A DNA stretch of 64,000 nt from Elephas maximus indicus (Eukaryota; Chordata; Mammalia; Proboscidea; Elephantidae): positions 26,684,001-26,748,000 of the forward strand of contig NC_064826.1 in assembly GCF_024166365.1 (NCBI RefSeq), written 5' to 3'. The position numbers and the translations under genes were made by a program. The notes beneath the pieces were generated by a model. That model was not told the DNA's origin. It searched no databases and was given only the letters and a program-made list of their open reading frames with translations. Positions 36,339-49,289 of the stretch are shown piece by piece; position 1 is the first letter of the stretch, and the number at the start of each line of letters is the position of its first letter.

Positions 36339-38937
36339 AGAACTATCCTGAAGTACAATGCTGTCAGTAACACAATAATACCCACACCCCTACAAGGATG
36401 ACCAGTTAACATGACTGTTATTCAAATTTACACACCAACCATTAAGGCTAAAGATGAAGAAACTGAAGATTTGTACCAACTTCTGCAGTCTAAATTTGAT
36501 TAAACACGTAATCAAGATGCATTGATAATTACTGGTGATTGGAATGTGAAAGTTGGAAAGAAGGATTGGTAGTTGAAAAATATGGATGGCCTTTGTGATA
36601 GAAATGATGCTGGAGATTGCCTGATAGAATTTTGTAAGACCAATAACTTCTCCATTGCAAATACTTTTTTTCACCAACATAAACGGCGATTATACATGTG
36701 GACCTAGATGGACAGAATATGCAGGAATCAAATCAACTACATCTATGGAAAGAGATGATAGAAAAAACTCAATATCATCAGTCAGAACAAGGCCAGGGTC
36801 TGACTGTGGAAGAGACGCTCAATTGCTCATATGCAAGTTCAAGTTGGAGTTGAAGAAAATTAGAACAAGTCCATGAGAGCCAAAATATTGCTTTGAATAT
36901 ATTCCACCTGATTTTACAGACCATCTCAAAAATAGATTTGATGCATTGAACACTAATGACCAAACACTGAGGAGTAGTGGAAGACATCAAGGATATCATA
37001 TGTAAAGAAAGTAACAGGTGATTAAAAAGACAGGAAAGAAAAAAAGCCCATAATGGATGTCAGAAGAGACTCTGAAACTTGCTCTTGAACATAGAGTAGC
37101 TAAAACAAATAGAAGAAATGAAGTAAAAGAGCTGAACAGAACATTTCAAAAGGAAGCTCAAGGAGACAAAGTAAAGTGTTATAATGAAAAGTGCAAAGAC
37201 CTGGAGTTCGAAAACCAAAAGGGAAGAACATGCTTGGCATTTCTTAAGCTGAAAGGCTCTGAAGAAAAAAATCAAGCCTCTAGTGACAATTTTGAAGTAT
37301 TCCATGGAGAAATGATTGAACAACACAGGAAGCATCAAAAGAAGATGGAAGGAATACAGAGTCACTGTACAAAAAAGAACTGGTCAGCATTCAACCATTT
37401 CAAGAGGTAGCATACGATCAAGAACTGGTGGTACTGAAGGAAGAAGTCCAAGCTGCTGCAATGTAGACATTGGCAGAAAACAAAGTCCAGGAATTGATGG
37501 AATACTAACTGAGGTGTTTCAACAAATGGATGCAGCACTAGAAGTGTTCACTCGTCTATGCCAAGAAATTTGGAGCTCAACTAACTGGCCGTTCGACTAG
37601 GAGAGATCCATATTTATGTCTATTCCAAAGAAAAATGATCAAATGGAATGCAGAAATTTCTAACAATGATGTTAATGTCACACACAAGCAAAATTTTGCT
37701 GAAGATCATTCAAAAGTGTTTGCAACAGTACATAGACATAGAGCTGCCAGAAACTGAAGCTGGATTCAGTAGAGGACGTGGAACCAGGGATATCATTGCT
37801 GATGTCAGGTGGATGCTGGTTGAAAGCAGAGAAAACCAGAAGGATGTTTACCTGTGCTTTATTGACTATGCAAAGGCATTCAACTGTGTGGATCATAACA
37901 AATTATGGATAACATTGAGAAGAATGGGAATTCCAGAACACTTAATTGTGCTCATGAGGAACCTGTACATAGATCAAGAGGCAGTAGTTCGGACAGAACA
38001 AGGGGATACTGAGTGGTTTAAAGTCAGGAAAGGTGCACGTCAGGGTTGTATTCTTTCACCATACCTATTCAATCTGTATGCTGTGCAAATAACCCAAGAA
38101 GCTGGACTATATGAACAAGAACAGGGCATCAGGATTGGAGGAAGACTCAGTAACAACCTGCGTTATGCAGATGACACAACCTTGCTTGCTGAAAGTGAAG
38201 AGGACTTGAAGCACTTACTGATGAAGATCAAAGCCTTCAGTATGGATTATACCTCAACATAAAAGAAAAAACCTCACAACTGGACCAATAAGCCATATCA
38301 TGCTAAACGGAGAAAAGATTGAAGTTGTCAAGGATTTCATTTTACTTGGATCCACAATCAACACCCACGGAAGCAGCACTCAAGATGTCAAAAGAAGCCT
38401 TGCATTGGACAAATCTCCAGCAAAGGACCTCTTTAAAGTGTTGAAAAGCAAAGATATCACCTTGAAGACTAAGGTGCGCCTGACCCAAGCCATGGTATTT
38501 TCAGTCACATCATATGCATGTGAAAGCTGGACAATGAACAAGGAAAACCAAAGAAGAATTGACACCTTTGAATTGTGGTGTTGGTGAAGAATACCGAATA
38601 TACCATGGACTGTCAAAAGAATGAACAAATCTGTCTTGGAAGAAGTAAAACTAGAGTGCTCTTTAGAAGCAAGGATGGCGAGACCGCGTCTTACACACTT
38701 TGGACATGTTGTCAGGAGAGATCAGTTCCTGGAAAGGACATCATGCTTGGTAAAGCACAGGGTCAGCAGAAAAGAGGAATAGCCTCAACGAGATGGATTG
38801 ACACAGTGGCTGCATCAATGGACTCAAGCATAACAACGATTGTAAGGATAGCGCAGGACCAGGCAATGTTTCGTTCTGTGGTACATAGGGTCGCTATGAG
38901 TCAAAACCAACTCGACAGCACGTAACAACACCAACAA
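36339..38937 (+). mobile_element. BovB/RTE LINE, continued (RT and 3' end)
   Basis: This is the rest of the BovB begun at 28565. The reverse-transcriptase part is open at 37648-38262 with 'CFIDYAKAFNCVDHNKLW' and 'LRYADDTTLLAE' (YADD at 38164-38175), followed by 3' segments at 38300-38587 and 38575-38925. Earlier parts are interrupted by stops. The 3' end ('gggtcgctatgagtcaaaac', then 'cgacagcacgtaacaacacc') resembles the SINE tail, fitting RTE-driven SINE mobilisation. Duplicon C begins directly after it. Confidence 0.92.
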
Positions 38938-39639
38938 CTTCATTATCCTACGTATTAAGCCACAGAATCTCTAAGTATTCTAAATCACAGTGGTGTATCC
39001 TGCTCCTGGAACAAAATTTCAGTTAGGTCATTCAAGTATTAATCAGCATTCAATGATATCAGGCTCTGTGTTGACTGCTCTGTGATTTCCCTGTGCTTTC
39101 CCCTTAGGGTCACAAAATGGCTGCAGTAGTTCACAGGATCATGCACTCGTAGGCTAACACCCAACACAGGAAGAAAAGAGGAAAGAATTTCTCCTCATGT
39201 GTCACTCCTCTCTTATCAGAGAAAAGCATCTTTCACAGAAGATCTCATCAGGCTTCCCCCAAGTTCCCAGGGCCTGGAATTGATTCTCATGCCTGAACCA
39301 AACCTACAAGACAGACAGTAAACTAAGAGTCTGACACTTCTGGTCTCTCCAGGAAAGGGCTGGTTCTGCTAATAAGGGAGAAATGTAGGAAGTCATCTTT
39401 GGGGAAATCAAATAAACATGTGCATGGCCTTATGCTATCATGTGACTACAACATATTTGATCTGTTATTATTCAACTGGTAATCATTTAGACAGTTGCCA
39501 GTCTTTTGATATTATAATCAATTCTGAAATAAACAGACTTATGTCTACGTGTATACATGTATAAGAATTTCTCTGTACTAAATACTATATGCCTAAAAAT
39601 AGAATAACTGTAGAGTAAGGTATGTACATTTTTTATTTT

Positions 39640-39960
39640 ATTAATTATGACCACGTGTTTTCCAGTGTAACTATATTAATTTATATTCCTACCAACGTTG
39701 CATAAACGTTTCCATTTGTGTATTTTCTCTCAAAGTTGGCATTATCCAATTATTCTTTTCTTTTTTAATGTGAACGATGAAAAGTGTTTTCTCACTTGGA
39801 TGACATTTCTCTGATTACTGGTGAGGTTATGCACCTCTGGGTATTTATTGGCTGTTATTGTTTACCAGTTGGTGAATTGACTGCTCTTTTATTTGCCTGT
39901 TCTTTCTTTTTTGTCAATTATTTTTTAAGAGTTCTTTATGTATGTCGTAGATGTTAATCT
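39640..39960 (-). mobile_element. Old L1 ORF2 remnant, shared with copy A
   Basis: 'cctaccaacgttgcataaac' and 'gacatttctctgattactgg' resemble antisense L1 ORF2 3' sequence. The counterpart is at 4755-5075. Confidence 0.55.
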
Positions 39961-39965
39961 TTTTT

Positions 39966-40160
39966 TCTGACATATATGTATATATACATGGTACATATGT
40001 GTGTGTTTATATATGTGTGTGTGTATATGTGTATATGCATGTGTATGCATATGTATGTATGTACACATGTGTACTTATATTTTGTGTATCCGTATGCATA
40101 CACAAACATGTATGTACGTGTATGTAAGTGTCCATATATGTGTGTGTATATATACACACC
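39966..40160. repeat. TATG/TG-rich microsatellite
   Basis: A mixed (TATG)n, (TG)n and (TA)n tract makes open frames on both strands with Tyr/Cys/Ile-rich products; these are not genes. Confidence 0.9.
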
Positions 40161-41068
40161 CACACACAGAGTATGTTTGCTTGCTAAGAGTAAACCCCAG
40201 AGTGGGGAAGAGTTATCCATCTATGCACAGGATCTCAGGGTCAGAGCAGACTCATCTTCAGCAATGTGAGCAGTGCCAAAAACAACCTCACTAGAAACCA
40301 GTGATGTTAATGCAACAGAATAACTCCCAAAGATATATAAAGCTTATGGTCAGGCACTGGGATTGACAGAAGCCCAACAGCTAAGAATGCTGTGCCTGGA
40401 TGGGAGGTAATGGATTAAGGAGTGTGCAGTGATTTCTCTGAGATAGAAGATCCAAAGGCCAGTTAGGAGAGTGACCTGCATTGGGTAGTGGTATTGAAGG
40501 TCTTGGGTTCCAGTGGAGTCTCGCTGCGAAGACTTTTCATTATCATTTTTAATTTCTCCCCACCCTTTGGTAGTAGTGTCCACCCCAGCTGCTCTGGAAG
40601 ATGGGGAGACAGGGTTTCTAAGGGTGGCATTGGTTCAGCACTCAGCAGAATGAAAACACTACCCAGGATATGACTGAATAATCCAGGATTTAGCTTTCCT
40701 AGGGCTCAAATTTTAGGTTAAAAGAGTGAAGATATCTTTTAAAAAAGGTGAGAGAAAGAAGCTAAGGGGACCTCAGGTAGAGAAAGAGCATAGTTATAAA
40801 TAAGTATGACTCATGGGAATAATCAAATCATCTGAGAAGCAAAAATCCACACTCAAACTGCAGCCAGGCCTAGAAAACCAAGGATAAGCAAGTCCTGTAG
40901 ATAGGAAAATGGCAAAGTGAAAAATGAGCTGACAAAAATTGGCATCCAGAGGGAGGTAGTGTCCTGCGTGAGGCAGTGCTAGAACAGATAAATTTCTGTT
41001 CCTTTCCCAGAAATTGCTGCAGAAATTCCAACTCTATGTCCAGGAAGATAATTTGGGGTGGAAGGATG

Positions 41069-41899
41069 GTGCCCATCTAATTCACTGTCTTTTTCATCAT
41101 TATCTCTGTGTTCCTGCCCTTGATAATCATTGTGCAGAGCAGCTTAGTGGTTGCAGTGCTGGGTAGGAAATGGGTGCAGGTCAAAAGACTGTTACCCATG
41201 GACATGATTCTCACCAGCCTGGGCATCTCCCACCTCTGTCTACAGTGGGCATCAATGACTTTAATCCTAATTTTGTATTTTAGTATTTATCAATCATCTG
41301 TGATTTTGCTAATACTGCCACACTTTGGTTCACCAGCTTGCTGGTTGTTTTCTGTGTCAAGGTCTCTTCCTTTCCCTGCACCTTCTTTCTCTGGCTGAAG
41401 TGGAGAATTTCAAGATTGGTTCCTTGGCTGTTGCTGGGTTCTCTGCTGCTTTCTTGTGTGGCAAGCATCCCTTCAACTGTTTGGAATCACATCCAGTTTC
41501 AGATCACCATGGGGCGTTCCTTCAGAAACAGTAGTGTAATTGATAGACTTAAGACAATTAAGGAGCATTTTGTCCGGCCTCAGCAAATGCTGTTGTCTAT
41601 TCCTTTCCTTCTGTTCCTGGCCTCCACCGTCTTGCTCATGGCTTCTCTGTCACAACACTGGCCACTGCAGCTCCAGCATGAAAGCTCACTCCACGGCCCT
41701 CAGTTTTCTGGCCATCTTCCTCATCTTCTTCACCTCGTACTTTCTGACCTTATTTGTCTCCATTTTAGGCCTCCCATTGGAGAAGAGGTCCTGGTTCTGG
41801 GTCTAGGAAGCTGTCATCTACACTGTAAGCTGTATTCATTCCACTTCACTGATGCTGAGCAGCCCTACATTGAGAAAGTTTTTAAAGAAAGGGCACTGA
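41069..41899 (+). pseudogene. TAS2R16P: TAS2R16-like pseudogene, copy C (heavily decayed)
   Basis: Aligned to the intact copy, the start codon is GTG (41069-41071), codon 4 is TAA (41078-41080), a 19-base deletion follows codon 63, and the Trp codon at about 78 is TAG. One codon is lost in TM3 (Tyr102) and one in TM5. A 26-base deletion between two 'caacact' words after TM5 shifts the frame again, and the Trp codon near 263 is TAG. Receptor motifs remain readable in three pieces: 41108-41240, 41338-41680 and 41665-41806. The total length of 831 bases equals 882 minus these losses. It is clearly non-functional. Confidence 0.92.
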
Positions 41900-42576
41900 G
41901 CTTAGAGGCTGCCCGAGGCTCAGGGCTCAAGGCCTCTCAGCAAAAGGGAGTTTATGAACCAGCATTGTTCTTAAGAATTTTCTATGTGATGTTGATTCAT
42001 ACACCATGGATAAAAGCCTCTTATCTTTCTTCCTGCTATCCACCTTTCCTTTCCCTTCCCCAATTTCCAGGATAGTCAGACTTTTTCATGACTGTCCATC
42101 TCTCCTTAGGTCTCTCCGCCTCTCAAATCTTACCCTCAGTACATTCTACAGAATACAGCCAGAATCGTGGTGTTCATGCATTGTTTTTATTTTATCCCTC
42201 TCAGAACTTCCAATTACTTCTCACATTTACATAAGGCCTTTCCCCAGGAGAATTTATTGCCCATGCCCTGATGCTCCTCATGTTAATTCCTCCATTCACT
42301 TTCCTAACTTTAGTCAGGAAAAGATCTTGCCATCTTTATCTAGGCTGCTTCTCAGTCTTTATCCAATAATATAGAGCTCTTTATTTCATCCTCCAAATAT
42401 TGCTTTCATTCTTTTAAAACTCAACTCAAAATTTAACCCCAATTTTCTTTCTAGTTTCTGAGACATATACTCTCTCCAGAAGAGCAGGCTACTTATCGAA
42501 TCTAAGTTTGTCCTTACTACTTCTCCAAATGTTGATGAGTTAATTCCATCATCTGTGTTTTCTTTCCACTGGCTGG
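41900..42576 (+). other. Copy C 3' flank, non-coding
   Basis: It aligns with 25704-26447 in B and is missing from A. No gene is seen. Confidence 0.6.
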
Positions 42577-43086
42577 TGTCATGGATTTAAATATGTCCCC
42601 CATAAATATGTGTCAACTTTGTCAGCCCATGATTCCTAGTATTGTGTGGTTGTCTTCCATTTTGTGATTGTAATTTTATATTAAAGAGGATTAGGGTGGG
42701 ATTGTAACACCCTTACTAAGGCACATCCCTGATCCAATGTAAAGGGAGTTTCCCTGGAGTATGGCCTGCACCGCCTTTTATCCTACCAGAGATAAAAGGA
42801 AAGAGAAGCAAACAGGGTTGGGGACCTTATACCACTAAGAAAGCAGTGCCAGGAGCTGAGCACATCCTTTGGACCCAGGGTTCCTGCGCAAAGAAGCTCC
42901 TACTCCAGGGGAAGATTGACAAGAAGGACAGTCCTCCAGAGCTGACAGAGAGAGAAAGCCTTCCCCTGGAGCTGACAGGCTGAATTTGAACTTCTAGCCT
43001 ACTAGACTGTGAGAAAATAAATTTCTCTTTGTTAAAGCCATCCACTTGTGGTATTTCTGTTAGAGTAGCACTAGATGACTAAGACA
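42577..43086 (+). mobile_element. Solo LTR, ERVL/MaLR-like family (copy 3), C-specific
   Basis: TGTCATGG...GACTAAGACA, 510 bp, with 'gaaaataaatttctctttg' near its end and a perfect 5-bp duplication 'gctgg' (42572-42576, 43087-43091). Copy B has the exact empty site at about 26447. This is the cleanest copy of the family in the window. Confidence 0.92.
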
Positions 43087-43091
43087 GCTGG

Positions 43092-44502
43092 ATTCTTATT
43101 TCTCTATTTTATTACAAGTTGGATTAAACTTTCTTCAGGATTCCTATTTTGAGTCTTAGCTGGTTTTCTGCCATATACAATCTAGATGTTATCTGGGAAC
43201 CCCTCTTATCACATAACATCTGAGTGACATTGTCGTGTATCCTCTGTATTCCTCTATCCTGTGATCTGTGACAACCTAAAGCCCTCCCCAAGTGATTAAG
43301 AATACAGAAACTACAGTAATCAACTAAAAATCACTGATGAGACTTTCCTGTTCTTTAGCGGTCTTTTCAGCGTCCTCAATCCTATGTGTCTCTCATGTCC
43401 TTTTCCTTTTGTAGGGCCTCATCTCACATTCTCCCCATGGCACCTCTCTCTTTATTTCTCTCCTCTTTACCCCTACTCAGCAGCAATAAAGAAAATCTTC
43501 TATGGTCTCTAGCAAAGAAATATCTTGGTACCAGCCAACTCCCAGGCCTTTAGGATCTCAGCTTCCATATACCACACATACAAGACTTAGCAAGGTGTTT
43601 TTCCTGAAAACAGTTTCAACTCTTAAGGAATTCTGGTGCCAGAGGTTACAAATTGATTTTCTTTTTTTTTTACCTTGTATACATATTGGGCATGTCTGAC
43701 AAACTGAAGTTCTGGCTCTGCCATTAGAAGGCCGAGACACTTCCTGAGAGAAAACCATACTGTGGAAAACAGGATGCAGGCACCTCAAGTTTGACTGAGA
43801 AAGAAAGGTTTAGTCAGGGGAAGGAAATGGAAATTCTGATCTTGTCTGTGTCTATCAGTCTGCTTTGTCTTTCACTCCAGTCACCCCTTGAATTCATATT
43901 TGAAATGAAAGGGACCAAGGGTATGGATATAAGTAAACACTGAAAAACCGTTTTTACCCAAGACACTGCCATTTTGCTTCTCTCAGCCTCATGTTTTGGG
44001 ACCTATCTATTGTTTGCACAGAAAGGGAAGTGAAGAATTCTTTCCCATTTCTCTGCAGGGCCCTGTGCAGCCTTGATATCTCCCAAGCTCCATGTTCAAT
44101 GGCAGTCAAAGGTGGGATGAAACCTGGTGGAGGCAGTAATGTCTGGGGAGCAGAGTCATAACCAGAAAAAACAGGGCTGAGCAGAAAATATGGAAAAGAA
44201 AAAGATAGATATCAACATCTTGGTAGCTGACCAGAGACCAGAAACTCCCCTGGAGGCTCACGGAAATGTCTGGGAGACCAGTGGAGAGGTGAGTTGCAAT
44301 GGTTTGGGATCCTGCTTGAATAGATGTGGCAAGAACCAGTGAAATTTGGATTCTTGCTTTGATGTGACTACACTGGAACCTACATCCAGATAAGACCTTG
44401 TACTTTCTAAAATCTCAGATAGCTGGTAGGAATAGAAACTGTTATCCTCATATGTGTATTATCATGGGAAAAAACACCCATTTCCATATACACACAGAAA
44501 AC
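43092..44502 (+). other. Copy C distal flank, non-coding
   Basis: It aligns with 26450-27770 in B and partly with 9450-10500 in A. No gene is seen. Confidence 0.6.
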
Positions 44503-47180
44503 ACTCTGTGGTTGTTGTTGTTAGGTTCCATCTAGTCTGTTCCAACTCATAGTGACCCCATGTACAACAGAGCAAAACACTGCCCAGCACTGCACTGTCT
44601 TCACGATTATTGTTATGCTTGAGCCCATTGTTGCAGACACTGTGTCAGTCCATCTCATTGAGAGTCTTCCTCTTTTTCAGTGACTCTCTACCAAGCATGA
44701 TGTCTTTCTCCAGGGAATGGTCCCTCCTGATAACACGTCCAACTTATGTGAGGCATAGTCTCACCATCCTTGCTTCTAAGGAGCATTCTAAGTGTATTTC
44801 TTCCAAGACAGGTTTGTTCATTCTTTTGGCAGTCCATGGTATGTATAGTCAATATTCTTCGTCAACACCATAATCCAAATTCATTGATTCTTCTTTGGTC
44901 TTCCTTATTCATTGTCCAGCTTTCACATGCATATGAGGCAATCGAGAACACCACGGCTTGGGTCAGGCACACTTTAGTCTTCAAGGTAACATCTTTGCTT
45001 TTTCACACTTTAAAGAGTCTTTTGCAGCAGGTTTGCCCAATGTAATTCATCTTTTCATTTCTTGACTGCTGCTTCCATGGGCATTGATTGTGGATCTGAG
45101 TAAAATGAAATCCTTGACAACTTCAATCTTTTCTCCGTTTATAATGATGTTGCTTATGGGTCCATTTGTGAGGTGTAATCCATACTGAAGTCTATAGTCT
45201 TTGATCTTCGTCAGGAAGTGCTTCAAATCCTCTTCACTTTCAGCAAGCAAGGTTGTGTCTTCTGCATAGTTAATGAGTCTTCCTCCAATCCAGATGCATC
45301 TTTCTTCTTCATATAGTCCAGTTTCTCGGATTATTTTCTCAGCATATAGATTGAATAAATATGGTGAAAGGACACAACCCTGACGCACATCTTTCCTGAC
45401 TTTAAACCACATGGTATCCCCTTGTTCTGCCTCTTGGTCTATGTACAGGTTTTCCATGAGTACAATTAAGTGTTCTAGAATTCCCATTCTTTGCAATGTT
45501 ATCCATAATTTGTTATGATAAACAGAGCCAAATGCCTTTGCATAGTCAATAAAATATGGGTAAACATCTTTCTGGTATTCTCTGCTTTCAGCCAGGATCC
45601 ATCTGACATCAACAATGATATCCCTCATTCCAAGCCCTCTTCTGAATTGACTTGAATTCTGGCAGCTCCCTGTCGAAGTACTGTTATAGTCACTTTTGAA
45701 TGATCTTCAGCAAAATTTTGCTTGCCGGTGATATTAATGATACGATTCGATAATTTCCGCATTCCTTTGGATCAGCTTTCTTTGGAATAGGCATAAATAT
45801 GAATCTCTTCCAGTCAGTTGGGCAGGTAGCTGTCTCTCAAATTTCTTGGCGTAGACAAGTGAGCACTTCCAGCTCTGCATCCTTCTGTTGAAACATCTCA
45901 ATTGGTGTTCCATTAATTCCTGGAGCTTCATTTTTTTTGCTGGTGCCTTCAGTGTAGCTTGGACTTCTTCCTTCAGTATCATCAGTTCCTTACCATATGC
46001 TACCCCCTGAAATGGTTGAACATTGACCAGTTCTTTTTGGTATAGTGACTCTGTGTATTCCTTCCATCTCCTTTTGATGTTTCCTGTGTCATATAATATT
46101 TTCCCCATAGAATCCTCCAATATTGCAATTCGATGCTTGATTTTCTTCTTCAGTTCTTTCAGCTTAAGAAATGCCAAGCGTGATCTTCATTTTTGGTTTT
46201 CTACCTCCAGGTCTTTGCACATGTCATTATAATACTTTGTCTTCTCGAGCCAGCCTTTGAGATCTTCTTTTCAGTCCTTTTACTTCATCATTTCTTCCTT
46301 TTGTTTTAGCTACTCAACATTCAAGAGCAAGTTTCTGAGTCTCTTCTGACATCCATTTTGGTCTTTTCTCTCTTTCCTGTCTTTTTAATATCCTCTTCCT
46401 TTCTTCATGTATGATGTCTTTTATGTCATTCCACAACTCGTCAAGTGTTCAGTCCTTGGTCTTCATTGCATCCGATCTATTCTTGAGATGGTCTCAAAAT
46501 TCAGGTGGGATATACTCAAGGTCATACTTTGGCTCTTGTAGACTTGTTCTAATTTCTTGCAGCTTCAACTTGAACTGGCATAAGAGCAATTGATGGTCTC
46601 TCCCACAGTTGGTCCCTGCCCTTACTCTGACTGATTATATTGAGCTTTTCCATTGTCTCTTTCCACAGATGTAGTCAGTTTGATTCCTGTGTATTCCATC
46701 GGCGAGGTCCGTGTGTATAGTTGGCATTTATGTTGATGAAAAGAAAGGAATTCGCAATGAAAAATCATTGGTCTTACAAAATTCTATCATGCAATCCCTG
46801 ACATCATTTCTATCATCAAGGCAATATTTTCTGACTACAGATCCTTCTTCTTTGTTTCCAACTTTTGCATTACAGTCTCCAGTGATTACCAATGCGTGCT
46901 GATTGCATGTTTGATCAATTTCAGACTGCAGAAGTTAGTAAAAATCTTCAGTTTCTTCATCTTTGGCCTTACTGGCTGGTGCATAAATATGAATAATAGT
47001 TGCATTAACTAATCTTCCTTGTAGGTGTACAAATATTATCCTATCACTAACAGCATTGTACTTCAGTGTAGATCTGGAAATTTTCTTTTTGACAATGAAT
47101 GCAACCCCATTCCTCTTAAAGTTGTCATTCCCAGCAAAGTAGACCATATGATTGTGCAATTTAAAATGGCCAATATCAGC
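44503..47180 (-). mobile_element. BovB/RTE LINE, minus strand, nearly full coding length
   Basis: A 2.7-kb 5'-truncated BovB runs from its 3' tail at 44503 to the start of the endonuclease at about 47180. The reverse transcriptase is readable at 45047-45628 ('FIDYAKAFGSVYHNKLW', 'RQGCVLSPYLFNLYAEKI'), but YADD is replaced by a shortened 'NYAEDTT'. Further pieces lie at 45734-46177 and 46935-47159 in other frames. It is inactive. It inserted inside duplicon C, which resumes at about 47190. Confidence 0.9.
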
Positions 47181-47547
47181 TAACTAATGCCTGGGATAGC
47201 TGGAGGATTCCAAACATCAGAAAAAATATATATATATAAACTTTAAAAATAACTATTATCCTTATATTTGTAGAACCTCATGGTTCAAAAAGGCCTTTTT
47301 TGAACTGAAAGGACAGGTCAAAATGGTCCAATCCAAACTAGCTTGGAATACAGACCTAAGAAGGTCAAGCAATTTACATAAATTCACACTGCTGGGTAAT
47401 GGCAGACCTAAAGCCAAAAGAAAAGAGTGGGAAAGAAAGGGAAAAATTTGAAAGGAGCTAAGAGTTTTAATTTAGAAAAAGATGGCTAGGATTTAAAAAG
47501 AGAGCTACTTTATAAAGAATAATGGAGAGTTTTGGGCCAAGAAGAAG

Positions 47548-47875
47548 GAAATGTATGTTGTTGTTGTAAGTTGCTGTCCAGTCTACTCTGACTTGTGCTG
47601 GCCTTATGTATAACACAACCACAGCTAAATGTTGGCTGTTCCTGAGCCATCTGCATCTTCTAGCACTACACTGAACAATATTCTGTTGTGATCCACAGGG
47701 TTTTCATTGGCTAATTTTTGGAAGTAGTCTGCAGCCTTTCTTTCTTGCCTATCTTAGTCTAGAAGCTCTGAAACCTGTCCACCAGGGGTGACTCAGCTGG
47801 TATTTGAAATAACAGTGGCCTAGCTTCCAGCATTGCAGCAATACACAAGCCACAACAGTATGACAAACTGATCGT
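47548..47875 (-). repeat. RTE-tailed or SINE-like repeat, diverged
   Basis: It starts 'tgttgttgttgtaagttgct' and contains 'ggttttcattggctaatttt' followed by 'tggaagtagtctgcag', a pattern also seen in part at 63680-63720. It appears to be an afrotherian SINE or RTE 3' derivative; I cannot fix the subfamily. Confidence 0.6.
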
Positions 47876-49289
47876 TTACTTGGCACCAAATGTAAGCTCT
47901 GTCCCATTAATACATTTGTCTTCTATCTCTGTCTTCATTTTTTCACAATACAGTTTTTTTACACATGAGAAGTTCAATTAATGTTAAATGATAAGACTGG
48001 GATGATGAGCAACAATGCTGAATTCTGGAATTTGGGATTGCAAGAGATCTCATACATTCAAGTAAATATTTACTGGCAACCTACTATGTGCTACTGGGAA
48101 TACAAAAATGTTACAGCAGCTTGATCAACATGCGTTCTTCCTGGGAGTGAGGGTCTTTCTCCGAGAGTTTCAAATATTGGCTCTGTCATCTCTGGTGGGG
48201 CTGCTTAGATCTGCCCCAATCATTCTAATTGCAAGAGGATTCAAGTGGAAAGAGGCTATGGGTGTTCACCAGTGGGGCAAAAGCTAAGAGGGGTTTAGGG
48301 GAAAATGCGTTTTCCTTATCAAGGAATGATGAAAGGTAGAAATCCTCTGGGTGTTCTGAAGAACAGGAAACAGCCTGCATTTGGACCTTTACCCCAACAG
48401 AGGGCACCAATGGCCAGCTTACAATAGTCCTAGACACTAAGATATCTGCCTTTTTTTCTTTTAATTTCTGCTACTGCATCAACTTGACGATCCTGTAAAA
48501 GCAAGAAGGAGAGAAGGTGGTAGGGAAGTGAAAGAATCAACCCTTCACTTTCTTCCTTCTTGGTCCCTAAGTTGTACCTCAGGTCTAAAATAGGAAAGAG
48601 AAGAAGCTTTTAATTGAATACGAGATTAATGTTTTGCTTTAGACTCTTTCAAACTCGAAAATGAGACCACCTTAGAAACCTATGGATTTTATCATCCTAT
48701 GAAGGGGTGGGGAAGGGTGATCTTCAGAGGGTGTTCGAAGCCTGAGGTTGGAGAAAAATTTGGTTCTTCTGTGTTTAGCCTCTTCAGTAAATTTTTACAT
48801 GAGACATAAAAGTCAGTAAGATGTGAAATGCCACTACATTTTCTCTGAGATTGCTTGTCAGGCGTTGTGCTTTACATTCCCCTTATACAAAGACTTGGAA
48901 ATAAATTCCTTTCTCAGAAGGAGCTAAATCAAAGGCCAAGAGAAAGGCCTACCTCTGATGAGTCTTAGTTTTCCTGCTGCCACAGCCTTCAGGACTCTCT
49001 CTCTCTCTTGCCTGAATCCTAGTAGAACAGCTTACATTTTGGACTCATATACTATACTCTTTCCCACACAGGAACTCTTGACATAGTTTCTCTCCCTTCC
49101 ATTCTTGTTTTTGTCTTTATATCTTCTTAAAGGCGTTCGGTCTTATTTTTCTTGTATTTCCATTGTAAATTGTGGCAAGTTCTTTTTAAAAGTCATTTTG
49201 TTGGTTTAAAAAAGAGATGTAAAAAAGGGCAAAAGAAGAGAAAGAAATGTATAGTAAAGGAGAGAATTTGGGGGCACTCTTTCTACAGA
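47876..49289. other. No recognised gene
   Basis: A short L2-like 3' fragment may be at 48050-48100 ('actggcaacctactatgtgc'). The open frame at 48225-48437 (minus) has no domain I recognise. Confidence 0.4.

Larger units (their letters stand above)
38938..47547 (+). repeat. Duplicon copy C (taste-receptor segment)
   Basis: It aligns with copy A from 3555 and with B from 23165 onward, but lacks the first 0.8-1.4 kb of those units; its left edge is the BovB 3' end. It runs to about 47540, interrupted by an LTR (42577-43086) and a minus-strand BovB (44503-47180). Confidence 0.85.

Noticed and set aside
39954-40294. Overlapping open frames of 88-97 codons on both strands
   Set aside because: They lie mostly in a TATG/TG microsatellite and encode Tyr/Cys/Ile-rich repeats.
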